Assembly (NCBI GenBank): GCA_013396525.1
Contig: VWYX01001213.1
Coordinates: forward strand, 116,851-180,850
DNA: 64,000 nucleotides
DNA from: Chaetorhynchus papuensis
Taxonomy: Eukaryota > Chordata > Aves > Passeriformes > Rhipiduridae
Direction: 5' to 3'
Part shown: piece by piece, positions 54,826-64,000 of the stretch
How the letters are laid out: every line of letters begins with the position of its first letter
How positions within the stretch are numbered: the stretch's first letter is position 1
The notes under the pieces: model-generated
Told to the model about the DNA's origin: nothing
The model's input: the letters and a program-made list of their open reading frames with translations, nothing else
The model's database searches: none
Made by a program: the position numbers and the translations under genes

Positions 54826-56320
54826 AGCTTTAGCAATAAACACAAAATTTGATTGAAATATGAAGTTGGCATCTAACACTTTTTATTTGGCTGTGGTTAC
54901 AATCCTGAATAATGCACTCGGTGTATGAAACTGTGCAAATACACTGAATATTGGGCTACTACCGGTCAAACACGTGGCCCAGAAATGCTTCTTGTTCCTT
55001 TCTCCCAGCAGCTTCTTCATAAAAGTCTGTGGCATTATCCCCTTTTCTATCTGGGGCAGCATAAGGTGAAAGCACAAAATACGTCCTGGGAGGGTAAAGG
55101 ACTTCAGATCCTTGTAGTGACAATGAGAATCTCTCCATTAATTTCAGTGGGCTTTTGAGAAGCTCTGGTGTTTTTTGGAGTTAAATACTTCATCCTCTCA
55201 GAAATGGAAAGACCAGGGTGTGTTTTCTGAAGAGAAAAAAAAAATCAAACCCAAGTTGAGTATCACCTCTTATGAAAGAGAAGATATTGCATCCAGTTCT
55301 ACAAAATTCTTGGATGAAACTCCTGATATGTCTGTAAAAGATGTGAATTAGCTGTGCATTAGTGATCTTTAGGGTGTGGGATAAAGACCTTGCTTACAAG
55401 GGAAACCTTTCCACTGTCCTAAAGGTGTTTGTGCCCTGGCAGGTTCTATCAGAATCAGGGGAGTGTTGCCTGATTTTAAAAACATGAGTGGATTGGGGGA
55501 CCATTCATGGGTGCCCCGCTTGGCCAGCCTTGGAGGGCACCTATTTAAAGGCCATTAATAGGTGGTGCCCTGTCTTGGATCTGTCCCCTGCTGAGGCCAC
55601 CCCAGCACAGAGCAGGACTTGAAAATCATTATTTATCCTATCCTGGATTTCAGCCTCAAACCCAGACAATTATTAGCCAAACTGAAACCCTTTGGAGGTG
55701 TGATCTGTGTGTCCTGCACAATTATCCCTGGTTTTCCATGGCTGATTCCTGGCACACAACAGGATTTTGGCATCGGGGCAGGCTGCAGGAACATAAACCT
55801 GATTTTGCCATTAGCCTTTTATGTTGGGAGGGGAGTGGGTTCTTATAAAAACTCAAAATTAAAGAGACTCCAGCCTGACTGTGAACTTAATAGAGCTATC
55901 AACCCCCCCTCTGTCATTATACAATGATTGTTAATTATTTACAAGCAAACTTCTGCAAGAACAGTATTGTAGCTGTCAGCATTGTCGTTATTAAAATTAA
56001 AATGCTTTGTCTGGGTGGAAGATAACATGACTCATTTTGGTGAAATGTAATGAATATGGAATATTCTGTTGCTTTTCCCCAATTAGTCGGAGGGAGAACA
56101 ATAGCCTGTCTCTTCCCTAACAAGATGTTTGTTTTTAAAAGTCTAACAAAATAAATATTTTCAGGGTTTTGCTGAAAAAGGGCGTCATTCACTGTAGCTG
56201 TTACAGTAAAAGTTAAAACAAATTTATTTTTTTCCAGGATGGGGAAAAACCTGTTTTCATAAAGTAAATTATCTTTTTTTCAGCTGGTGAAAAGATGTGT
56301 GTGAACATTTTTGCTTTATT
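54826..56320. other. Presumed intron, no exon seen
   Basis: AT-rich unique sequence. The block at 55,920-56,220 is strongly AT-rich and repeat-free and could be a conserved element. No exon is supported. Confidence 0.4.
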
Positions 56321-56324
56321 GCCA

Positions 56325-56455
56325 CAATACAGCAAAGCTCATCTTGTTCCACCCCCTGCCACGAGCACCTTCCGCTATCCCAGGCTGCTCCCAGCCAAAT
56401 CCAACCTGGCCTTGGACTCTTCCAGGGATGGGGAATCCACAGTTTCTGGGCAGTT
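56325..56455 (-). mobile_element. CR1 LINE fragment, degraded
   Basis: Antisense CR1 remnant: GTTCCACCCCCTGCCACGAG, ATCCCAGGCTGCTCCCAGCC, AATCCAACCTGGCCTTGGAC, TTCCAGGGATGGGGAATCCA. Several internal deletions. Confidence 0.8.
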
Positions 56456-59400
56456 TCGGTTGCTATTAGAAGTCAAAATTATGTTCATAGTGAGCAAAGG
56501 AACCTCTGAATTCCCGCTGTACCATGAATAAAGTGGTTATCAGATGCAGAAATGAAATCCACCCCCCTGTCTGTGCTCTCCTAGTCAGACCACCCTGCCC
56601 TGTGAAATTTATTATATTAGAATCTCTTGTTTAGAAAATGACTTTTAGAGGGAGAATATTTCTGTTCTGCCATCATCTCACAAGTCTCATTTGAGTGGGA
56701 GAGAAGCCAGCTGTGTTCTTCATGTCCTTCCTGAGCTAAAAGGAAGATGCAGGGAACACACAATTGCATTTCCCTTAAAGAACAACAACTTTAACATCGT
56801 TAAAAGAATGTGTTCACCCCCCATTAGTTTTGTATTTGATTGCCCAGGCTGTGGTGCAATGAACAGGAGCAAAAAAGCCATTAGGAGGAATTGCCATCAA
56901 AATTGAGGACCTGTATGACTGAATATGTGTTCTAGGGGGCAGGTTTTTTTAAAAACTATAGTTTATAAACTCCCTCAGTGTTACAAAAGCCCTAACAAGA
57001 GTTGTACAAATGTTTCTCCTCATTATCTTTGGGCAAACAGGCTTTCCTTTCTCCCAGCAGCTGCCCAAGGGTGCTTGACCTTACACTTGGCTGTTCCCAG
57101 TTGGTTCCTTTGATATTTCTTTGGCTGTTATTAGAAAAATGTCCTTGCTGGGACACTCCCAGTGGGGGTTTGCTCCTGTGCTCTCCCAGGAGAGGAGGAC
57201 ACAGCCTGGCTTGGATCCGTGGGGTTGGTCTGTAGGGTAGGTTTTAGTTAAGCTTGGCTTGGTGGGAATCTGGAATTCATTTATCGGAGGGAGGTTAAGG
57301 GGAAGAGTGCAGACATGCTTAATGTGGAAGGATCAGGTGAGTGTGTGTGAATGCCTCTGGGATGCTTTGGAAATCATTCCTGTTACAGCTGCCAGGCTCT
57401 GGAGGTGCTCAGGTAGGTCCTGGGCACGGGTCCCACGTGGGCAGTTCCCTCTGGAAGTGCTGGCTTGAAGCTCAGGAGTTGGTGAGATCCCACAAGTGTC
57501 AGCTGCAAGGCTGCATTTCCTCGGTGTCCTGCTCTCCCCTGACTTTCCCTTTGGCTAAAGCTCCTCCAGAGGCACTGACAGGCTCCAGTCTCCGAGAAGA
57601 GGCCCCATAAGTAATATTAACTTCTGTAATTTCCTTGTTACTCTTAAGCAGGTTATTAATTAACTGAATGTAACCACTGGCTGTTGATAAATCCTTTTAG
57701 CTAATTCAAATTCCATATCGAGCTGGGAGCATTTTCACTCGAGCTGCTGCCCAAGTTAAGCTGGGTGAGGAATTATTCCTGATGTGTTTTCCAGCGCCGG
57801 AGTTGGGGCAAAGGGAGAGAAGATATTTGTTTGCTTGATTCCACATGACAACTCCAGGGTAACTGAACAGACTGTACGGTTGGGTTGACAGGGCTGAGCA
57901 CCCGCCAGCAGCCTCACTCACATACCAGAGCCAGGGGGATGGAAGGGGCACCGGCAGCTGGGATGGAGCCGATCCGAATTCCTCTAAAGAGCGCCAGTTT
58001 GCCGTCAATTATTCATGTTTCTCCGAGGTGTCGCTTCTGAGAGGTATGAATAACTTAAATATGTGTTCATGTACCAGTTTGAATAATGAATAAATTACTG
58101 CGAGGAGAGGAGTTGAGGAGCAGGGCTGAGTGTTAAATAATGGAGGAGGTTTTGGAGGGAGTGTAGTCGTTAACAGCGTGGCTGCTCCTGGTTTTCTCTG
58201 TCTGCAGGAGCCGTGCTTATTAGATGTAGAAATGTGTTACAGTGATGCCCGTGAGAAGTGGTGTGAGCTGGCTGGAAGTGCCAGGGAAGGAAAAGCAGTG
58301 TCTGTGTGTGGGACATAAACCTGCAGCGCTCCTGCATCCTCCTGGGGCTCAGCTGTTTCCTTCCCCTCATGGTGCTCAGGGGGCACTTTGTGCCGGGGCT
58401 GCAGAATTAAAGCCTTGCTTTAGGGGAACCCTGGCAGACTGGGGAGCTGCTGGTCCTGTTAAATCACGAGCTGGAGAGACACTGGGGTGGATTGCCAGGT
58501 ACCTGGGAGGAACTTCAGGACATTCAGTGCTTGTCTGGTGACTGCTGTTTCAGGAGACTTTGAGGTTCAGTGATTTTTGCATTTATTTACTGCGCCAGTC
58601 CAATTTTCCCTTCCAGAGGGGCATTTTTCATGACAGGGTTCCTGTATTCTGACCCTGTGGTCCCTCATGCTCTGCCCCATTTCCTCCTTCACTCTCTTTA
58701 GACAGAAATACATGTTATTCCCCTTGTAAAATTTTTAACCAAATTCTTTTTCTGTAACATCACTGCAGACTTGAAAATAAGTCACAGATCTAAAAGCTCG
58801 TTAAGCAACCCTCGAAAATGAGCCGCTTTTGATGGCATCATTGTGACAGTGATGGAATTGGTGTTTGTTATGAAGCAATTTATTCCATCTTAGCACTGTG
58901 TTTAGTTTAGCCTAATATTTTAATATCGTGGGGACATTTAAACATGGAATTCTTACAAATCTGCCTTACTGATGTTAAAAATGCTAAGTCTTATGAAGTG
59001 TTATATAAAGCATCAGTGTGTGCTGAAACAGCAGCCAAATATGATTTCTTACAGACTGAAAATCAGAGAGAACTGTCTTGACAGCACCCAGATTATCAAG
59101 TAATCTATTTGTATAAAAAATTGATCAAGTTGTCTGTTTGCAGCAGTAGAAGTTGGCAAGTTCCTAAGTACATTCTTACCCCTCTGCAGCAGTGGGCTCT
59201 GCGTGGGCTGTGCAGCCAAAATTGCCTCGGAGTTCTGTGAGATCTGGTTCACCTCAAGCTGCTTCTGACCCATCAAACCTGCTGATTAAACCAGTTCATC
59301 ACAGGGGAGAATATCCACACACCTGGAAGGACCCTGAACTGCCTTCAGGCTGTGGGCAGTGGCACAGCCCTGGAATTCTGGTAGGAGAGATCTCTTAAAA

Positions 59401-60456
59401 GGCTCAGTAATTCCTGATTGTCCTGCAGTGGCCTCCACAGGGACACAGGATCCTTGGGTACAAGAGCTGGATGCTGAGAGCAGGCCAGTTCCCAGCACTG
59501 CAGCAAGGTGTTTCATTAGTAAAAACCAGTTTTAACCCCAGCCTAATTAACAGACTTCGTAATTTATCGTTTCATCGTCTGGTCCAGCTCAGCATCGACG
59601 GGATTTCAAGGGATGTGAAGTGTGGAAACCTGTCCTGACAGAAAAAAAGAGAGAGGCTTGTAGGAAACAATGGTTGTCTTGTGGGAAGATTTTAAATATA
59701 TGCAGCTGATCCCATGGGAACTGCTGTAGTCTATTCACCCTGTGTGAAAATGATGCTCTCTCAATATAATCTTTAATCCTTTTCTTTCACTGAAAAATTC
59801 ACTGAGAACTTTATTTCCAAGTTTTGAAAGAATGCTCTGTTTTAGGGAGCAAATGCTTTCCAAGCATAAATATAAAATAAACTGTTATTAGTGCAACACA
59901 GAGGGGAAAGGTTCTCTGAAATATCTTGTAATATTCTGTCCATGAATTGCATATGTGGATGTTCTTGGGAAATGTATCCAGGCTTTTTTTTTTTCCCCTG
60001 GGTGGGTGCAGGGGGGAAGGAAGTATCCAGCAGTCTTGGCAGAATTGCAAACTTCTGTAGCTCTTTGAGACAGAAATTCCATAAAATTTTTTCTTGTAAG
60101 GTGGGGAAGAGGAATTTCAACAGAAGGGAATTCTACCTGAAATTCAGTTTTCTTTGAAGATGATTCTAATCCTCCTACTATTCATGGAAAAGGAAACTAA
60201 AAGTAAATATGCAGTTGTTGCAAACATCTATCCCCAGAGCATGGAAGTCCAAAGCTGCTCTGTCCACTGCATGCTCATGTGAATAACATCGACCCCAGAG
60301 CAGCAGCAGAGCTGCTCTCTGGCCTTCAAGAGCCCAAATCCTGAAGACCAAACCCTGTCCGGTGTAATCCAGTAATTCCTGGAGGTGTCCTGAGGGGAAT
60401 TTTACAGTCTGGAAAGGCAAAGAGTCACTAACACGATTTTCCTTGTTTTCTTCCAG
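56456..60456. other. Presumed intron, no firm exon
   Basis: Mixed AT-rich sequence. Isolated splice-like sites occur, such as GGATCAG|GTGAGTGT at 57,335 and a T-rich acceptor before 58,209, but none delimits a coherent coding exon. Bases 57,600-57,720 and 58,740-59,050 are AT-rich and free of repeats. Confidence 0.4.
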
Positions 60457-60526
60457 TGCCTTTCATCCCAGGCATCCAAAGCACTGTGTGGGATCCATGT
60501 GTTAAGAATGGCAACATGGCTGCGAG
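60457..60526 (+). other. Well-formed candidate exon A, unassigned
   Basis: Seventy bases with a near-ideal acceptor (TTTTCCTTGTTTTCTTCCAG) and donor GCGAG|GTAAGG. One frame is open throughout, with an ATG at 60,508 reading MATWLR. It could be a 5' UTR exon, a coding exon, or part of a noncoding RNA of the plus-strand unit. I recognise no protein family. Confidence 0.45.
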
Positions 60527-61342
60527 GTAAGGACGTGGAGTTTTATTTCCTTTTTAAGGTTACTCAGAGCTCTGGGCTGCGTTGTGCCCCAGATGATCAC
60601 AGTAAAGCAACACCTCCCAGTTCTCTTACATGGGTCTCTCCAGTTGAAGGGAATTCCCAGATCATTTTCCTCTCCCCTGTAATTTACTGGACACGCTAAG
60701 TTACATTTTTGAACCAGATGCTCATTCCATACCTTTTAGATTTTTGAAGAGTTCAGAAAATGAGCGTGGCCTTGTGTTTATCAAAGAGCTTTGGCACCTG
60801 TGGTGGCTCAGCCCTTCCGTGGGGAATGAGAAATTCCATGTGGGAGTTGTGCTGCAGCATCTGAGGAGAACCAGGTGTGGTGCCCATGGCAAACTGCGTG
60901 TCACAGAGGAGGGGGGGCTCTGGTAATTACTGGGATTCCCTGGGGAGCCCTGGCTGGGCTGGGTTGGGACTGTCCCTGTCCTTGCTGCAGTTCCAGCGAG
61001 GGAGAAACCAGAAAATCCTGTAAAGGTTCACTTCACATGAACTGCAGTGGCCTGAGTTCCCTAAAAGTCCTTTATCAGAGTGAAGGCTTTCCTGATGTGT
61101 GTTGTGTAGCACAGAGCTAGATAAAAAATGTTATTGCACAATTCTTTGAAGGTTGTGTTGCTGTTTTCAGTGGGGTAACACCCAGAAAATCAAGCAGCTG
61201 GATTTAGATTTCAAGTCTGTTGGAAGTTAAGGAAATTATTTTCTTGTAGAATTTTGTTCCCTGTAAATATTAAAAAAATTCTTTTCCTTTCCTCTTTGGT
61301 TTAAAATATTTTTTTTCTTGTCCTTCTAATGTCATTCTGCAG

Positions 61343-61410
61343 AAGCTGAGCTCCTGATGAACTGTAAGGCTCAGCCTTTCAGCTCAAGTTCAATTGGCTT
61401 TTGGATGCCG
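61343..61410 (+). other. Well-formed candidate exon B, unassigned
   Basis: Sixty-eight bases with a strong acceptor (CCTTCTAATGTCATTCTGCAG) and donor GATGCCG|GTAGGT. Spliced to exon A it continues the MATWLR frame without a stop (EAELLMNCKAQPF and on) and ends in phase 0. No known domain. Confidence 0.42.
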
Positions 61411-61485
61411 GTAGGTCCAGCTGCCCTTTTACATGGAATTTTTATTGTTAATCTTCTATTATTGGGGGAATTATTTTGCAAACAG

Positions 61486-61560
61486 AACAATTCAGTAGCT
61501 TCAAGCTCTGAAACCTGTCAGGCTGGCTTTTATTCTGATTGCTTCTGATAAGGAGCTTTG
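61486..61560 (+). other. Candidate exon C, unassigned
   Basis: Seventy-five bases between acceptor TATTTTGCAAACAG|AAC and donor CTTTG|GTAAGA. Joined to A and B it adds 20 codons and then a TGA at 61,546-61,548, upstream of its own donor. A coding reading would thus be about 49 residues with the stop before the last junction, so a noncoding or 5' UTR role is more likely. Confidence 0.35.
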
Positions 61561-62440
61561 GTAAGAATGCTGTGCCTGCAGCAAGTGGAGAGACTCACCT
61601 TGTAGGGGAACAGCTTCAAGGTCCCAGGGAAAGGGACCTTGAATAAGGCTCTTTCAGCTTGGCATGAAAAGGGAAATGAGGTGTTGAAAATCAGATCAAA
61701 CCTTGGAATTAATGTGGGACTGCACCAGAACCAGTGGAAGAGGTTTGTGTTATAAGCTGAGGGTTTTCTCCTGCATAACGATGACTTGAAGTTTGTTACG
61801 AGTGCTGGAGTTCCTGCTTTGTTCCCCATGTTTTGGCCTTGGAAAGGTGTGGATTCCTGCTGTGAGTCCCCTCAGATGCAGTGCCAGTGAGGATCCAGGC
61901 AGGGTGGACAAACTTTGGCAAAACCCTTTGCCTTTTCCGTTCCTTCTGTACGTGGGACACAAATACAGTGAGTGAGAAAACTCTGATGCGTGTGGAGTTG
62001 AGGTGATGTAGGCTCAAGGTGATGAGGTACCTCAGGAATTACACTCCAAAGCAATTCTATTGCCCAGCCTGACCATTTAAAAAGAAAATTTAAAAATGAC
62101 ATCTTTTAAGACATGATTTGTTTTCCCTCTTGCCCAGTGCCTGCTGCCTATTAATAGCAAATCTTGTAGTGAGCAAGGAAACGCTTAAGGAACAACTCTC
62201 TTTAATGCTGATGCAAGGAAAGCATTTCCAGCACTGTTACACAACGTAAGCATTAAGAGGATTTGCTGTAATTCCATTTCAAAGAGCTCACAATAAATAA
62301 ATAAATGTTCTTCTGTGTTACCCTGAGTGCTGTCTATAAAACTCACATAAAATTGTCTGTTCAGGTAGAGCTCAGGACCTCTCTGAGAAACTCCTCTGCA
62401 GGAGCACACCCAGGGGAGGATCATTTGCAGCAGGCCAAGG
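61561..62440. other. Presumed intron, no exon seen
   Basis: Unique sequence with no recognisable repeat or exon. Confidence 0.4.
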
Positions 62441-62441
62441 A

Positions 62442-62497
62442 TCAGGGAATATCCTGGGCTGGAAGGGACCCAGGAGGATGATGAAGCCCAGCTCCTG
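62442..62497 (-). mobile_element. CR1 LINE 3' fragment
   Basis: Antisense fragment GGGAATATCCTGGGCTGGAA, GGGACCCAGGAGGATGATGA, AGCCCAGCTCCTGC, the same subfamily as the copy at 31,309. Confidence 0.8.
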
Positions 62498-63475
62498 CAG
62501 AACGGGCTGTTGTGTTTCAGAGCAGCTGATCAAAGGGAGGGCTCGATGGACCTTCCTTCCTGGAGCACTTTCCTACATTATGTGGGCACATTTTGTTGTG
62601 CTGCTCCTGAGGGTCATGTTAAAAGCCGAAGAAAACCTCAGACCCTCTTTTGTGCTCATGCAAAGGCTACAGAACGACAGCATTTATTCCTTTGGCCAGG
62701 AAATCTCCTCTCCAGCAGGGCTGTTCACTTGTTCTCTTTCTTTCAAACGGTGTGAGCTTACCGAGGGCTTTTTCCCCTCCTTCCCAGGGAAGGATAGCTT
62801 TCCACTAACACAGAGAGTTCTGTTTTCTCTATTAAAAACAACTGCCCTCAAGTGGAGCAGGCTTTGTATTTTGCCCTGGAAACAGAGCAGCTCATTCAGA
62901 GATAAGGCCTCCCTGCATTTGGGTTCCTTCAGTCACCTGACAGAGCCGTGGGTAACTTTTAGGCTGCTTTAGTCTGCATTCCTGGGATGCCTTCCCCGTG
63001 GCACCGCAATTAACAGCTCCGGGATCCCTGCCTGCCACCCGCTTCCCGGCTTTCTGCTGCCCGGGGGGAGAGGAGGAAAGGGGCAGGCTTCGTCCCCAGA
63101 GCACCTGTGCCCATCCCTGAGGATGGCCTGGGGAAATCCCCAACAGGTAAAAAACCTGGGCCTTTTTGAACTTTTGTTTTTGAGCTTGGGAATGGCTGAG
63201 TGTGAGTAAGGTGTGAGTGTCTGAGCTCACACCATCCCTGTGGTTCGGTGGAGGGTGATTTGTGCCTCGTGTTGGGGTTTGCAATCTCTTTCTGCCTCTG
63301 CCTGAGGAAAGTGGGAGTCCTGTGGAACGGTATTGATAGAGGTGGGGAAACTCAAACAGCCCTGTCGTGTGGCATTATCAAGTGCAATGTACTGTCTATT
63401 CCAACGGAGATTCTTTCAGGGAGTTGCTTCCAGAAGGTTCTCAGTGTTTTGCATTGGTTTTGCCCCTTCTGTGGC
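62498..63475. other. Presumed intron, no firm exon
   Basis: A plus frame of 164 codons (62,478-62,972) begins inside the CR1 fragment and matches no family. A short segment at 63,102-63,146 is bounded by acceptor CTTCGTCCCCAG and donor CAACAG|GTAAAA, but its coding meaning is unclear. Confidence 0.35.
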
Positions 63476-63479
63476 TGCC

Positions 63480-63630
63480 TCAACCCTGGCAGTGTTCAAA
63501 GCCAGGCTGGATAAGGCCTTGGGCAACCTGGGCTAGTGGGAGGTGGCCCTGCCCATGGCAGGGGGTTTGGGACTGGATGGGCTTTGAGGTCCCTCCCAAT
63601 TCCTTAACATTCTGTGATTCTATGGTTATA
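63480..63630 (+). mobile_element. CR1 LINE 3' fragment
   Basis: Sense CR1: GGCAGTGTTCAAAGCCAGGC, TGGATAAGGCCTTGGGCAAC, GGTGGCCCTGCCCATGGCAG, GAGGTCCCTCCCAATTCC, with the full tail ATTCTGTGATTCTATGG. The TTCAAAGCCAGGCTGGATAA variant marks a different subfamily from most copies here. Confidence 0.94.
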
Positions 63631-64000
63631 TTTGACTTTTTTCTCCCCTGCAAAACAGCATGAAATAGAGTAATGGGGATTAAGGATTCTCCTTACCTCA
63701 AATAATAATAGTAAGTGATGTATTTTGTGGCATCGTGTGTCAACTCAAGAGAAGAATCCAGAGGAGTTGACACCCAGAGTGAATCCACGTGGGACCTAAC
63801 CCTAAGCAGAGTTTTAGGACTCAAGCGTGGGACACTTCCCAATGTGTGAGCCTGGCCCTGCCTGGCTCAGCCTCTGCTCCATTCCCCAGCCAAGGAGAAG
63901 TGCAGAGTTTCACCTCAGCCAAGGCTTTGTTTTACATGAGTTGAAAAGACCCTGGGGATCATTTTGGCAACAAAAGTGATGTTTTTTTCTAAAAAAAATT
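63631..64000. other. Right edge, no gene seen
   Basis: Unique sequence, no exon or repeat recognised. Confidence 0.45.

Noticed and set aside
62478..62972. A 164-codon plus-strand frame
   Set aside because: Begins inside a CR1 fragment, shows no family match and has no supported exon boundaries.
1..64000. CRISPR arrays, operons, tRNA or rRNA genes
   Set aside because: The tandem arrays lack unique spacers, the DNA is clearly vertebrate, and I see no tRNA cloverleaf or rRNA signature.

Overview
The window is vertebrate nuclear DNA, almost certainly avian and probably a songbird or other neoavian. It carries about 20 truncated CR1 LINE 3' ends of the bird type, abundant GC-rich minisatellites, AT-rich islands in GC-rich surroundings, a 385-base assembly gap, and only one recognisable protein-coding gene, split into small exons. 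There are no bacterial-style operons, RNA genes or CRISPR arrays.

Layout. Bases 1 to about 37,000 are a gene desert: GC-rich spacer with CR1 fragments, at least eight tandem-repeat arrays and a probable solo LTR nested in a CR1, alternating with islands of low-repeat AT-rich DNA full of ATTA/TAAT homeodomain cores. These islands look like deeply conserved developmental enhancers; the best are about 21,780-22,020 and 22,440-23,060. Bases 37,000-41,350 are AT-richer sequence downstream of the gene.

Bases 41,356-47,662 on the minus strand hold a lysosomal PQ-loop transporter-like gene of the SLC66A1 family, most likely the divergent paralog SLC66A1L (PQLC2L, C3orf55). Five consecutive 3' exons chain in phase with good splice sites and read as a family member through the second PQ motif. 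The last exon then loses the family frame: the seventh membrane segment is still recognisable, but one frame over. The first PQ-loop exon cannot be found. The gene therefore looks decayed or remodelled. Bases 49,140-49,830 are a CpG island with a CTCF-like motif, probably a divergent promoter. To its right the plus strand has a likely first-exon donor and three well-formed but unassigned exons at 60.4-61.6 kb.

How the parts may work together (inference): in mammals the order is VEPH1 - SLC66A1L - gene desert - SHOX2, with VEPH1 and SLC66A1L divergent. The arrangement here fits that order in reverse orientation: SHOX2 would lie to the left, outside the window, the desert islands would be candidate SHOX2 enhancers, and the plus-strand transcription unit would be VEPH1. 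Neither SHOX2 nor VEPH1 coding sequence is visible, so this placement rests on the SLC66A1-like gene alone.
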